Shown here: positions 44,404-54,021 of the stretch, in pieces
How the letters are laid out: the number at the start of each line of letters is the position of its first letter
Position numbering within the stretch: position 1 is the stretch's first letter
Origin: Belliella aquatica
GTDB lineage: Bacteria; Bacteroidota; Bacteroidia; Cytophagales; Cyclobacteriaceae
DNA: 64,000 bases
Direction: 5' to 3'
Assembly: GCF_014637795.1 (NCBI RefSeq)
Contig: NZ_BMFD01000016.1
Location: 1 to 64,000 of the forward strand
Made by a program: the position numbers and the translations under genes
The notes under the pieces: model-generated
The model's database searches: none
What the model was told of the DNA's origin: nothing
What the model saw: only the letters and a program-made list of their open reading frames with translations

Positions 44404-46026
44404 ATGATCAAAAACAGCGGAATTATTTTCCTTCTTTTCCTTCTTTTTTCAAGCACCACTTTCGCACAACAAGAAACCATGCTCGAAATCCAAAAGGCTG
44501 ATCGTCTGATCGGGAGTTCAGGATTTCAGCGCTTGATAGGAAATACTGTCATGAGACATCAAAATTCATTGATTTACTGTGACTCTGCTTACTTTTACGA
44601 AACAGAAAATAAAGCCAAACTTTTTGGTAATGTTAGAATTGTTGATCAAAAAGATCCCGTGGTTACCACAAGCAGATATGCCGAATATGATGGCAACACA
44701 AGAATTGCGAAATTGAGAAATCGGGTCGTCTTCAAAAACGAGTCTACCACTTTGTACACAGAGTTTTTGGATTATAACCGAGAAACTGGCATTGCCAATT
44801 ATTTCAATGACGGAAAAGTGGTCGATAGTACAAACGTACTAACAAGTTCTAATGGCATTTATGAAACATCAATTGAGAAAATCACTTTTACTGATAATGT
44901 GATTTTGGTCAATCCTGACTACACACTCAAAACAAACTTTTTGATTTACAGAACCATCCCAAAAACAGCTGAAACGGTTGGCTTGACTAATATTGTCTCA
45001 GCTGAAGGAAACAAACTGAATGCACAAAAAGGGAGCTTTTACGATACCGAAAACAAACTTTTTAGATTTTACGATGGTGAAGTGGAGACAGAAACTTCGC
45101 TTGTCTATGCGGAGAATCTCTATTATGATGAAAATCAAAAGTATTATGAAGGCCGAGGGGATGTGAGCGTCTACAATAAAGAGCGAGAAATCGAGATTTT
45201 TGGAGAAGAAGGCAAATATTGGGAAGACAGAAAATATAGTAAAGTATATGGAAATGCTCTGGTCCAAAAATACTTTGAGCTCGACACCATGTTTATGATT
45301 GCTGACACTTTGATTTCGCAGGATAGCGAATTGGAGACAGAGAGATTTCTTCAAGCCTTTTATAATGTAAGATTGATCAAATCTGAGTTAGCCGGTCGCG
45401 CAGATTCCTTAACATATATTTATTCAGACTCCACAATTCACTTGTACCAAGATCCAATAATATGGAATGACAAAAGCCAAATTACCGCTGACAGCATTAG
45501 GATTTTGATAGCAAATGAAGAATTAGATAAGGTTTTTTTAACTCAGAAAGCCTTCAATGTCACGAGAGACACACTTGGGAATTTTAATCAATTGAAAGGG
45601 CGGAAAATGATAGGGACTTTTAAAGATGGGGAAATCCAACGGCTCGATGTTACAGGAAATGGAGAATCTCTCTATTTCAACCTACTCAATGACAGCACTT
45701 TACGAGGTGTAAATAAAAGTATCTGTGCCAACATGATTATGTTTTTTGAAGAAGGAAATGTCCATAAAATAAACTATTTGATCAAGCCTGAGGGCCAATT
45801 CACTCCGCCGCATATGCTGAAGGAAGAAAATAAGCAATTAGAGGGTTTTATATGGAGGGAAGAGGAGAAACCCACTATGGAGATTATATATGCATGGCGA
45901 ACTCCAAGATCAAGAAAAAGATTTGATGAAAATCTTTTCAACATCCCTGAGGTCAACATTCCGATTCCAACAGACGAGGAAATCCAAAAATCCATTGAAG
46001 AAAGGTTGAAAAATAAGATTAAATAG
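44404..46026 (+). CDS. OstA-like (LptA/LptD N-domain) envelope protein
   Basis: A 540-residue protein with a signal peptide ending TFAQ. The repeated beta-jellyroll strands of the OstA family are visible throughout (LIGNTVMRHQNSLIYCDSAYFYETENKAKLFGNVRI, VTTSRYAEYDGNTRIAKLRNRVVF). It probably belongs to the lipopolysaccharide-transport or outer-membrane-assembly apparatus; the exact step is not established for Bacteroidota. ATG 44404 is chosen over a TTG at 44383 because it begins a clean signal peptide. Confidence 0.82.
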   Translation: MIKNSGIIFLLFLLFSSTTFAQQETMLEIQKADRLIGSSGFQRLIGNTVMRHQNSLIYCDSAYFYETENKAKLFGNVRIVDQKDPVVTTSRYAEYDGNTRIAKLRNRVVFKNESTTLYTEFLDYNRETGIANYFNDGKVVDSTNVLTSSNGIYETSIEKITFTDNVILVNPDYTLKTNFLIYRTIPKTAETVGLTNIVSAEGNKLNAQKGSFYDTENKLFRFYDGEVETETSLVYAENLYYDENQKYYEGRGDVSVYNKEREIEIFGEEGKYWEDRKYSKVYGNALVQKYFELDTMFMIADTLISQDSELETERFLQAFYNVRLIKSELAGRADSLTYIYSDSTIHLYQDPIIWNDKSQITADSIRILIANEELDKVFLTQKAFNVTRDTLGNFNQLKGRKMIGTFKDGEIQRLDVTGNGESLYFNLLNDSTLRGVNKSICANMIMFFEEGNVHKINYLIKPEGQFTPPHMLKEENKQLEGFIWREEEKPTMEIIYAWRTPRSRKRFDENLFNIPEVNIPIPTDEEIQKSIEERLKNKIK

Positions 46027-46208
46027 TGGGCTAAATCTTTTTCAAAGACGATCAAATTTCGAGGAACGTAAGCTTTTTTAAAAAATTTTATTTTGGTTAA
46101 CAAAATTTAACCCCTAATCCTTTTGATGCTCAAACCTATTAGGTAAATTTATACGTATTAGAAATTAGTGTTATCAATTATTCAAAAGGCTTATAGATAA
46201 AATTTTAC

Positions 46209-46919
46209 ATGAAATCTTTATTTTTCATATGCACATGTTTCATCTTGTTGCTTCCTGTTCATTCAGAAGCACAGGTACGCGTGTTGTCAGAAAATATTGA
46301 ATTTAATGGAAAAATTGGCGCGGCTCAAAGAAAATCACTTATCCTCCAAAACGAAAGTAATCAACGAAAAGAATACAATTTAAGGTTTCTGAGAGGTAAT
46401 ATTGGAACTTCTCAAAACATTAAAATTTGCGTTGGAGATACTTGTTTTGATCCGAGGAAAGAACTTTCTAAAGTTAAACTAATTTTAAAACCAGGTGAGA
46501 TTGTCACAGATTTATATCTAGAACTAGAGTTTGGGATAGTTGAAACGAAAGGGAATTTTGAATTACATTTCATCAACCCTGAAAATAACAGAGATTTATT
46601 TGTGATAGACGCTATTTATAGTGTTTCAAATCCAAGCAATGATGAAAATGAAGTGGATCACAAAGATATTTCAATAGGAAGTGTCTATCCCAATCCAAGC
46701 AATCGCATTGCTCAAATTGATTATAATTTCAAAAACCCCAGAGCTGCGGCCAAAATAAGCATCAATAGCTTTATTGGCAATCCAGTGGCAGAATTCAGAC
46801 TTGACCCAAGACAAAAAACATTGGTAATGAACGTAGAAGACCTAAGACCAGGTGTTTATTTTTACACTTTATTTGTAGACAATAAAAATATAGTTACCAA
46901 AAAACTCGTTGTCGAATAA
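46209..46919 (+). CDS. secreted protein with type IX secretion (type A) sorting domain
   Basis: A 236-residue protein. A signal peptide (1-21, ending SEAQ) precedes a beta-sandwich of about 125 residues with two cysteines in ICVGDTCFD. A C-terminal T9SS sorting domain follows (about 157-236: GSVYPNPSNRIAQIDY... GVYFYTLFVDNKNIVTKKLVVE), with the hallmark YPNPS and the K-K-L-V-V-E end. It should be exported across the outer membrane by the T9SS. It stands just upstream of the bamD-rpoZ-coaBC-porD cluster. Confidence 0.88.
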   Translation: MKSLFFICTCFILLLPVHSEAQVRVLSENIEFNGKIGAAQRKSLILQNESNQRKEYNLRFLRGNIGTSQNIKICVGDTCFDPRKELSKVKLILKPGEIVTDLYLELEFGIVETKGNFELHFINPENNRDLFVIDAIYSVSNPSNDENEVDHKDISIGSVYPNPSNRIAQIDYNFKNPRAAAKISINSFIGNPVAEFRLDPRQKTLVMNVEDLRPGVYFYTLFVDNKNIVTKKLVVE

Positions 46920-46947
46920 TACCAAGCACTTAGGTGTTCATCCTAAG

Positions 46948-46978
46948 TTTGATACAAATTAATATTCCCTTATATTTG
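46948..46978 (+). promoter_or_regulatory. consensus Bacteroidota promoter for the bamD cluster
   Basis: TTTG (46948-46951), a 19-base spacer and TATATTTG (46971-46978) match both boxes and the spacing of the primary Bacteroidota sigma factor exactly. The bamD ATG follows at 46992, giving a very short leader. An upstream ACTTAGG/CCTAAGT hairpin (46928-46948) abuts it and may end the previous transcript. Confidence 0.75.
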
Positions 46979-46991
46979 CACCTTGAAAATT

Positions 46992-47930
46992 ATGAAAAAA
47001 TCCCTCCATTATATTTTACCCTTTCTTTTATTGATACTGATTTCCTCTTGCGGTAGCTTCTACAAGCTGGAAAAAAGCACCAATTGGGAAGAGTTATATG
47101 AAGCGGCAAATAGCTACTATGAAAAAGGTGAGTACAATAAAGCAATTATACTTTATGACAAGGTACTCCCTGTAATCAGAGGAAGTGAAAGGGCAGAATT
47201 AGCTGATTTTAATTACGCTTATTGTCATTTCAGAACCAAAAGATACATAGAAGCAGCAGGTTACTTCAACACATTCTATCAGACTTATAATAGAAGTCCG
47301 ATGGCAGAAGAAGCCATGTTTATGAATGCCTACTCTCTTTACTTAGATTCTCCAGATTACAATCTAGATCAAAGAAGTAGCAGAGATGCTGTGAATGCCA
47401 TTCAGCTTTTCATCAACAAATTCCCTGAGTCAGATTCTTACGAAAGAGCGATGGCCATGATTGATGATTTGCAAAAAAGATTCGAAGAGAAGGCATATCA
47501 AGAATCCTCCATGTACTTGAGATTAACAGAAGGACTATATCCTGGTGATTTTTATAAAGCCTGCATTATCAATTTTCAGAACTTCGCCAAAAGTTATCCA
47601 GATAGCAAATACAATGAAGAGCTCGCATTTAAACTCGTTGAAGTATCAGCTGCATATGGAGAGAGAAGTGTTTTTGACAAAAAAGAAGAACGTCTGAAGG
47701 AATCATTTGCTTTTGCGGAGCAATTCAAAAGGAAATATCCAAGTAGCAAATATTTAGGAAAAGTTGAAACCATCGTATTGAGTGCGACAAGAGAATACAA
47801 CGCACATTTGACAATAAAGAAAGATTTTGAAGAGAGAATGGCAAAAGCCAAACTTGAAGCAGAAGAAAAAGCAGTTTCCCCAGAAGGTGAAATCATTAAA
47901 TCAATCCCAATTACAGAAAACAATAATTAA
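46992..47930 (+). CDS. bamD: outer membrane protein assembly factor BamD
   Basis: A 312-residue lipoprotein with lipobox LISSC. TPR-like repeats (WEELYEAANSYYEKGEYNKAIILYDKVLPVIRG... ADFNYAYCHFRTKRYIEAAGYFNTFYQTY) form the BamD scaffold that helps BamA insert outer-membrane barrels. It is longer than E. coli BamD because of a C-terminal charged tail, as is common in Bacteroidota. ATG 46992 is preferred over an in-frame TTG 9 bases upstream. rpoZ follows 9 bases later. Confidence 0.9.
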   Translation: MKKSLHYILPFLLLILISSCGSFYKLEKSTNWEELYEAANSYYEKGEYNKAIILYDKVLPVIRGSERAELADFNYAYCHFRTKRYIEAAGYFNTFYQTYNRSPMAEEAMFMNAYSLYLDSPDYNLDQRSSRDAVNAIQLFINKFPESDSYERAMAMIDDLQKRFEEKAYQESSMYLRLTEGLYPGDFYKACIINFQNFAKSYPDSKYNEELAFKLVEVSAAYGERSVFDKKEERLKESFAFAEQFKRKYPSSKYLGKVETIVLSATREYNAHLTIKKDFEERMAKAKLEAEEKAVSPEGEIIKSIPITENNN

Positions 47931-47939
47931 TATATAAAC

Positions 47940-48254
47940 ATGGCAGTTAATCCATCTATCATCACAAGAGACTTAGAAAAAATTGCAGCACCAACTGGCA
48001 ACCTGTATGAGTCTATTCATGTTATCGGCCAAAGAGCAAAGCAGATTTCTTCTACAATGAAAGAAGAGCTCAATAGCAAACTTTCTGAATTTGCATCTAC
48101 GGTAGATAACCTTGAAGAGGTTTTTGAAAACAAAGAGCAGATCGAAATTTCTAAGTTCTATGAAAGAATGCCAAAACCATCTACTTTGGCAATGGAAGAG
48201 TTTGTAGAAGGAAAAATCTACTCTCGTCATCCAGATCTTGATATCGAAGGATAA
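47940..48254 (+). CDS. rpoZ: DNA-directed RNA polymerase omega-family subunit
   Basis: A 104-residue protein of the RpoZ/RpoK family in its Bacteroidota form. The conserved core is LYESIHVIGQRAKQISSTMKEELNSKL (about 22-48), corresponding to the omega R-A-x-Q motif. Omega supports assembly and stability of RNA polymerase. It starts 9 bases after bamD, and its stop overlaps the coaBC ATG (TAATG), a tight conserved arrangement in this phylum. Confidence 0.88.
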   Translation: MAVNPSIITRDLEKIAAPTGNLYESIHVIGQRAKQISSTMKEELNSKLSEFASTVDNLEEVFENKEQIEISKFYERMPKPSTLAMEEFVEGKIYSRHPDLDIEG

Positions 48255-49462
48255 TGAAATTAAAAGGTAAACGAATCCTACTGGGCGTAACAGGCAGTAT
48301 TGCTGCTTACAAAAGTGCCCATTTGACACGTTTATTAGTAAAAGAAGGAGCAGAGGTACAAATCATCATGAGTACCTCTGCTCTTGATTTTATAACCCCA
48401 TTGACATTAGCTACACTTTCCAAAAACCCTGTTCATCATAAGTTTCACTCAGATGAAAATGGGGTATGGACCAATCATGTCGAACTAGGCCTTTGGGCTG
48501 ATTTATTTTTAGTAGCACCCATTTCCGCCAATACCTTGGCCAAATTTGCAAATGGTATTTGCGATAGCCTACTTACAGCAACCTATTTATCTGCCCGATG
48601 TCCTGTGATGATAGCTCCAGCAATGGACTTAGACATGTATCAACATCCATCAGTAAGAAAAAATCTATCCTTAGTAGCTAGCTTTGGTAACCTTATTCTT
48701 GATGCTGAGGCTGGAGAACTTGCAAGCGGACTTTCCGGTCAAGGCAGATTAATGGAGCCTGAACACATCCTGGAAAATGTGTTGAATCATTTTTCAGCAA
48801 AGCAAACCTTTAAAGGTAAGCAAGTCCTAATTACTTCTGGTCCAACCCAAGAAGCTATAGACCCAGTTCGTTTTATCAGTAACCACTCAAGTGGAAAGAT
48901 GGGCGCTGCTTTAGCAGAAGCTTTTGCCAGTCAAGGTGCAGAAGTGCATGTAGTCTTAGGTCATGGCTCAATCAAACCAGATCATTCTAATATCCATATT
49001 TATCCAGTCAAAAGTGCTTCTGAAATGTATGAAGCTTCGCGAAATCTTCATCAAAAAATGAATATTTGTGTCTTTGCGGCAGCTGTAGCAGATTATGCTC
49101 CCAAAGAAATTGCGAAAGAGAAAATCAAAAAAGCAGGGGAAGGGATGACTATTGAGTTGGTGAGGAATGTGGATATTGCAGCTGCATTAGGTCAGGAGAA
49201 AAAAGCACATCAAATCCATGTTGGCTTTGCTCTCGAGACGGAGAATGAAGCATTTCATGCTAAAGAAAAATTAAAGAAGAAAAACTTCGACTTGATTGTA
49301 CTCAATTCTATGAAAGAGGCTGGTGCAGGCTTTCAGCTTGACACCAACAAAGTTACTCTTTTCTCTAAATCTGGATCCGAGCAAACTTCAGAGGTTTTAC
49401 CAAAAGCACAAATCGCAGATTTGATTCTGAAGGGTATTAAAAATCTTCCTGTCGAAATCTAA
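48254..49462 (+). CDS. coaBC: bifunctional phosphopantothenoylcysteine decarboxylase/phosphopantothenate-cysteine ligase
   Basis: A 402-residue coenzyme A biosynthesis enzyme. The N-terminal CoaC flavoprotein domain (1-180) has GVTGSIAAYKS, the catalytic histidine in TNHVELGLWAD and the AMDLDMY loop. The C-terminal CoaB domain (190-402) has ITSGPTQEAIDPVRFISNHSSGKMG. It makes 4'-phosphopantetheine from 4'-phosphopantothenate in two steps in the cytoplasm. The one-base overlap with rpoZ indicates co-transcription. Confidence 0.95.
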   Translation: MKLKGKRILLGVTGSIAAYKSAHLTRLLVKEGAEVQIIMSTSALDFITPLTLATLSKNPVHHKFHSDENGVWTNHVELGLWADLFLVAPISANTLAKFANGICDSLLTATYLSARCPVMIAPAMDLDMYQHPSVRKNLSLVASFGNLILDAEAGELASGLSGQGRLMEPEHILENVLNHFSAKQTFKGKQVLITSGPTQEAIDPVRFISNHSSGKMGAALAEAFASQGAEVHVVLGHGSIKPDHSNIHIYPVKSASEMYEASRNLHQKMNICVFAAAVADYAPKEIAKEKIKKAGEGMTIELVRNVDIAAALGQEKKAHQIHVGFALETENEAFHAKEKLKKKNFDLIVLNSMKEAGAGFQLDTNKVTLFSKSGSEQTSEVLPKAQIADLILKGIKNLPVEI

Positions 49463-49503
49463 ACATATTTTTATCGTTATCTTTAGATCAATAAAAGATC
49501 GAT

Positions 49504-50406
49504 ATGAAAAAATTCATTTTCCTTACCATTCTTATTCTTTCCCCACTTTTCGTTTTTTCTCAAGAATTGAATTTCCAAGTGATTATCAATTCAGATAGAG
49601 CAAGAACACAAGAAAAAGATGTCTTTGAAGATATGAAGACGACATTTGAACAATACTTAAATGGTAGAAATTGGACAAATGACGAGTTCAGACCCATCGA
49701 AAGGATCAAAGGAAGTATGCTCATCACGATCAATGACATGCCTCAGGTTGGTTTTTACAATGCTACTGTTCAGGTGCAAGTTGTAAGACCTATCTATGGC
49801 ACGAATTACGAGAGCATGACTTTCAATTTTATTGATAGAAACTGGACTTTCGAATTTCTTCAAAATCAGCCACTTGAATTCAACCGATTTTCATACCTTA
49901 ACAACATCAGCTCTCTCCTAGCCTACTATGCTAATATGGCCTTAGGCATTGATTACGATTCTTTTACTTTGAGAGGAGGAGACCCATATTTTGAAATAGC
50001 AAATGGCATCGTCAATAATGCCCAACAGTCAAATCGTCCAGGATGGAATCAAAGTCCGACTGATAGAAGGAATCGCTATTGGCTGATCAACGATATTTAT
50101 ACTTCTTCGGTATTCGCTCCGATTCGAGAAGCCATCTACCTTTATCATCGAAAAGGCATGGATTTGCTGAATAAAGACCCTAATGAAGCTTACAAAAATA
50201 TGCTTGAAGCCATCAAAAAGGTCGAAGAAGCCAATACCGCTCAGCCAAACAGTATTTTTACTATCTCATTTATGGATGCAAAAGGAGATGAAATCAGCAA
50301 GATTTTCAAAAATGCTCCTTTGGAAATTCGAACAGAAGCGGTGGAACTCTTGTTGAAAGTGGATCCAAATAATGCTAGAAAATACAATGACCTACTGAAA
50401 GGTTGA
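49504..50406 (+). CDS. porD: DUF4835/PorD-family protein of the type IX secretion system
   Basis: A 300-residue exported protein with a signal peptide (1-19, ending VFSQ). Family features are LNFQVIINSDRARTQEKDVFEDMKTTFEQYLNGRNWT near the start, then GSMLITINDMPQ and YESMTFNFIDRNWTFEF. PorD is one of the genes associated with type IX secretion in Porphyromonas and is widespread in T9SS-bearing Bacteroidota; its exact role is unknown. It sits between coaBC and recN, as commonly seen in this phylum. Confidence 0.88.
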   Translation: MKKFIFLTILILSPLFVFSQELNFQVIINSDRARTQEKDVFEDMKTTFEQYLNGRNWTNDEFRPIERIKGSMLITINDMPQVGFYNATVQVQVVRPIYGTNYESMTFNFIDRNWTFEFLQNQPLEFNRFSYLNNISSLLAYYANMALGIDYDSFTLRGGDPYFEIANGIVNNAQQSNRPGWNQSPTDRRNRYWLINDIYTSSVFAPIREAIYLYHRKGMDLLNKDPNEAYKNMLEAIKKVEEANTAQPNSIFTISFMDAKGDEISKIFKNAPLEIRTEAVELLLKVDPNNARKYNDLLKG

Positions 50407-50449
50407 TTTCATTTTCTTAGTTTTGCATCATTAAAAAATTTAAAAATTC

Positions 50450-52102
50450 ATGCTCAAAAGCCTTAGCATAGCCAATTACGCTTTGATTCAATCACTTGAG
50501 ATGGAACCTTGTGCTTCTCTAAATATGATTACAGGAGAGACCGGGGCAGGAAAATCCATTATGCTCGGAGCGGTTGGATTACTTTTGGGAAATAGAGCCG
50601 ATACCAAAGCACTTTTTAACGAAGAAAAAAAATGTATCGTAGAAGGTGTCTTTGATATTAAAAATTACAAACTGCAAGATTTATTCGAAAGTGAAGACTT
50701 AGACTTCGAAGAAGTCTGTATCATCCGCAGAGAAATCAGCCCAAATGGAAAATCTCGTGCATTTATCAATGATACGCCTGTCAGATTAGAAATCCTCAAA
50801 GAACTCGGAAAATCCTTGATGGATGTTCACTCTCAACACGACAGTTTGCAACTAGGTGAAGGAGAATACCAACTGGACTTGATCGATGCCTACACTCAAT
50901 CTCAACAGGAATTCACTTCCTATTCACAAGCCTATTCAGGCTATCAAAAAGCAAAAAGAGCTTACGAAAAATTAGCTGAACAAGCTTTAGAACTAAAGAA
51001 AGAAGCTGACTTCAATCAATTTCAACTTGAGGAATTGAGTTCCCTAAGTTTAAAATCCGGGGAACAAGAAGAATTGGAAAGTGACCAGGAAATCCTCGAA
51101 AATGCCGAAGAGATCAAAAGCAAAATTCAAGAAATCCTTGTTCAACTTCAGGATGAGCAGTTTGGAGGATTGAATATCCTAAGTCAAGCAAATCTTGGCA
51201 TTCAGCAACTAGGGAAATTTGCCCAAAAATTCGACCCTTTCAAAGAACGATTCCAAAGCATTTTAATAGAACTTAAAGATATCGCCGAAAGTCTAGAAGA
51301 CGAAGACAGTAAAGTCGAAGTAGACTTCGAAAAACTTGAAGCCACTAGAGAACGCTTGAGCAAGATCTACCAACTCCAACAAAAACATGGTTTGGATTCC
51401 GTAGATGGGCTAATCACTTTAGAGAAAGAATTGGCTGAAAAAGCCTTTCAGATAGAGAATTTGGATGAACAATTGGAAGACTTGAAATCTGAAATGCATG
51501 CCGCCCACAAGTCACTATTAGAAAAAGGAGCGCTGCTCAGTAAAAAACGGAAAACAGGATTTCAAGCATTTTCCAAGGAACTGATATCTCTGCTTGTGCA
51601 GTTGGGAATGGAAAATGCTCAAGTGGAATTCTCCCATCAATTGATTGCTCCTAGCAAGCATGGCATAGATCAGATCGACTTACTTTTCTCAGCCAACAAA
51701 GGTGTGAAACCACAAGCTTTGAAGCAGGTGGCTTCTGGTGGGGAGTTTTCAAGGTTGATCTTTGGTATCAAGTATATCATGGCAGACAAGATGGCTTTGC
51801 CGACTTTGATTTTTGATGAAATTGATACCGGAGTTTCTGGTGAAGTGGCCTTGCAGATGGTTCGCATGATGCAACAAATTGCTAAAAACCACCAAGTGGT
51901 CTGTATCAGTCATTTGCCACAAGTTGCAGCCAAGGGAGATCAACATTATTTTGTGTACAAGGACAACAGTTCGGCAAGAACAATTTCTAAAATCCGTCTG
52001 CTTGAAAACACGGAACGCATCACAGAAATTGCCAAGATGATTGCGGGTTCTAACCCTTCCGAAAGCGCATTTGAAAGTGCACGGGAATTGCTAAAAAATT
52101 AG
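50450..52102 (+). CDS. recN: DNA repair protein RecN
   Basis: A 550-residue SMC-like ATPase for double-strand-break repair. Walker A is ITGETGAGKSIML (about 25-37), and a long coiled-coil middle (about 150-400) separates it from the signature ASGGEFSRLIFGIK. Walker B FDEIDTGVSG and the switch histidine in CISHLPQVAA follow. Length is typical. A -7-like TAGTTTTG precedes it at 50418 without a good upstream box, so it may be read from the bamD promoter. Confidence 0.95.
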   Translation: MLKSLSIANYALIQSLEMEPCASLNMITGETGAGKSIMLGAVGLLLGNRADTKALFNEEKKCIVEGVFDIKNYKLQDLFESEDLDFEEVCIIRREISPNGKSRAFINDTPVRLEILKELGKSLMDVHSQHDSLQLGEGEYQLDLIDAYTQSQQEFTSYSQAYSGYQKAKRAYEKLAEQALELKKEADFNQFQLEELSSLSLKSGEQEELESDQEILENAEEIKSKIQEILVQLQDEQFGGLNILSQANLGIQQLGKFAQKFDPFKERFQSILIELKDIAESLEDEDSKVEVDFEKLEATRERLSKIYQLQQKHGLDSVDGLITLEKELAEKAFQIENLDEQLEDLKSEMHAAHKSLLEKGALLSKKRKTGFQAFSKELISLLVQLGMENAQVEFSHQLIAPSKHGIDQIDLLFSANKGVKPQALKQVASGGEFSRLIFGIKYIMADKMALPTLIFDEIDTGVSGEVALQMVRMMQQIAKNHQVVCISHLPQVAAKGDQHYFVYKDNSSARTISKIRLLENTERITEIAKMIAGSNPSESAFESARELLKN

Positions 52103-52217
52103 ATTGAACCTACTTTCAATTTGATTAAAGCCATCTAAACCATAAAAGATCAACAATCGTCTCAAATTTTTCTGTATTTTTACCTCTTCAAATTCGTAAA
52201 AAACAAACAAAAATATT

Positions 52218-53033
52218 ATGCCTGAGAATCTACTAAAAGGAAAAGTCGGTATCATCACCGGTGCTTTGGATGAAAATTCAATTGCTTGGAAAACAGCCCT
52301 CAAAGCGCACGAACAAGGAGCTAAATTTGTATTGACCAATGCTCCTATCGCCATGAGAATGGGCGCAATCAACGAATTGGCACAGGAGTGCGGTACGATT
52401 GTCATTCCTGCTGATGCGACTTCTTTGGAAGATATCGAAAAACTTTATACCGAGGCAAAGGAATATTTAGGTGGAAATTTTGACTTTTTGCTTCACTCCA
52501 TTGGCATGTCGCCAAACATTCGAAAAGGAAGATCTTACGGTGACCTGAATTACGATTGGGCTAACAAATCTTATGATGTTTCTGCTATTTCATTCCATAA
52601 GATGATGCAGATATCTGAGAAAATGGATGTGATGAACGAATGGGGTTCCATCATGGGCCTTTCTTATATTGCTGCGCAGAGAGTATATCCTTTCTACACA
52701 GATATGGCTGATGCCAAAGCACTTTTGGAAAGCATCGCTAGAGGATATGGCTACAGATATGGCAAGTTGAAAAAAGTAAGAGTCAACACCATCTCTCAAT
52801 CTCCAACCAAAACAACAGCTGGAACAGGAATCGGAGGTTTTGATACTTTCTACAACTTTGCAGACAAGATGTCTCCACTTGGCAATGCTTCAGCAGAAGC
52901 TTGCGCAGATTACATCATCACCATGTTCTCAGACTTTACCAGATACGTGACCATGCAGAACCTATTCCACGACGGAGGATATTCTACAACAGGAATATCT
53001 GAAGAATTGATGGAAGGATTGACTGGGGAATGA
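52218..53033 (+). CDS. fabI: enoyl-[acyl-carrier-protein] reductase (NADH), FabI
   Basis: A 271-residue short-chain dehydrogenase that catalyses the last reduction of each fatty-acid elongation cycle. The cofactor region GIITGALDENSIAW starts the protein, and the FabI catalytic motif Y-x6-K is Y160/K167 (YTDMADAK), with a second tyrosine at 150. FabI is the usual target of triclosan-type inhibitors (family knowledge). The gene stands 115 bases after recN and is probably its own unit. Confidence 0.94.
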   Translation: MPENLLKGKVGIITGALDENSIAWKTALKAHEQGAKFVLTNAPIAMRMGAINELAQECGTIVIPADATSLEDIEKLYTEAKEYLGGNFDFLLHSIGMSPNIRKGRSYGDLNYDWANKSYDVSAISFHKMMQISEKMDVMNEWGSIMGLSYIAAQRVYPFYTDMADAKALLESIARGYGYRYGKLKKVRVNTISQSPTKTTAGTGIGGFDTFYNFADKMSPLGNASAEACADYIITMFSDFTRYVTMQNLFHDGGYSTTGISEELMEGLTGE

Positions 53034-53345
53034 GGTCGAACCGTTAAAAGGTTCGAAGGTTGGAAAATTGAAAAGTTGAAAAATTGAGAAATTGTTGAAA
53101 GGTTAGAATAGCTTGTCCGCCGTGGCAGGTTTCAAAGTTGGAAAAGCTTGTCCCGAGTATCGGGATTGGCTTGCGCAAGATTTAGCGTTTGTCATAAATA
53201 TCTGGATTGGAAGCCTTCCTGAAAATCATACCCTTACAATCCTCAGTTCTTGGTACTTGGTACATCGTACTTGATACAAAAATAATCCATCTCACTTTCT
53301 TATGTCTTGAATCTCATGTCTCACGTCTCATATCTATTTAAAAGC
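53034..53345. repeat. intergenic region with word-iterated and palindromic repeats
   Basis: 312 gene-free bases. 53040-53115 iterates GGTT(C/G)GAA, AAATTGAAAAGTTG-type words. 53114-53175 has GCCGTGGCAG (compare GCCGTGGCGG near 9068) and the hairpin CCCGA-GTA-TCGGG. 53245-53340 iterates CTTGGTACTTGGTAC and GTCTTGAATCTCATGTCTC-type words. The last is roughly the reverse complement of the tract at 8944-9000. Confidence 0.65.
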
Positions 53346-53987
53346 ATGAAAAAAACACTCATTACCATACTTTCCGCCACTTTATTATTCTCTTGTGGTG
53401 GAGAAACAAAAGAAGTTGCTGAAGTTACCCTTGAAGCGGACACGGAAGAACTTTCAAATTTGGAAAAAGAACATACACTTGAAAAAACAGCCTATGCTGA
53501 CAGTGTAAATGCGGGTTTGGTAGAAGATACCTTCAAAGGCAGTGCTAGAAGAGAAGCTATTGGCTCCATTGGTGATGCTACTGTCACGATCAATTATGGT
53601 TCTCCAGGAAAAAGAGGACGTGTAATCTGGAATGGATTGGTATCTTATGATCAAGTATGGGTCAGTGGTTCGCACTGGGCCACAGCAGTGACATTTTCAG
53701 AAGTTGTAGTTATCAATGATGTCGAAGTACCTGCTGGGATGTATGGATTCTTTACCATCCCCGGAAGAGAGGAATGGACATTGATTATCAATAAGCATTA
53801 TGACCAACATTTGGCAGACGAATATGATGAAGCAGATGATCTGGTAAGGGTAAGCGTCAAGCCAATCCAACTAGATAATGAAGTACAGCGATTAACCTAC
53901 GAAGTTGAAAAAGTCTCAGACACTGAAGGAGTCATCTCCCTCAGTTGGGATCAAATCAAAGTAAGCGTGCCATTCAGTATCAAATAA
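53346..53987 (+). CDS. DUF2911-family lipoprotein
   Basis: A 213-residue protein with lipobox LLFSC, then an acidic linker and the DUF2911 domain. Recognisable segments are ATVTINYGSPGKRGRVIWNGLV, VWVSGSHWATAVTFSEVVVINDVEVPAGMYGFFTIPG and EWTLIINKHYDQH. Function is unknown. The ATG at 53346 is chosen over one 39 bases upstream because it begins a standard lipoprotein signal. Confidence 0.86.
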   Translation: MKKTLITILSATLLFSCGGETKEVAEVTLEADTEELSNLEKEHTLEKTAYADSVNAGLVEDTFKGSARREAIGSIGDATVTINYGSPGKRGRVIWNGLVSYDQVWVSGSHWATAVTFSEVVVINDVEVPAGMYGFFTIPGREEWTLIINKHYDQHLADEYDEADDLVRVSVKPIQLDNEVQRLTYEVEKVSDTEGVISLSWDQIKVSVPFSIK

Positions 53988-53991
53988 TCTC

Positions 53992-54021
53992 AAAGCTGTC
54001 CGAAAGGGCAGCTTTTATTTT
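53992..54021 (+). terminator. rho-independent terminator after the DUF2911 gene
   Basis: AAAGCTGTCC-GAAA-GGGCAGCTTT forms a 10-pair stem (one G-U) with a GAAA tetraloop and is followed by a T-rich run. It starts 5 bases after the stop. Confidence 0.88.

Noticed and set aside
53034-53345. CRISPR array
   Set aside because: The repeats are short words with irregular spacing and no unique spacers of constant length. No cas genes are present anywhere in the window.
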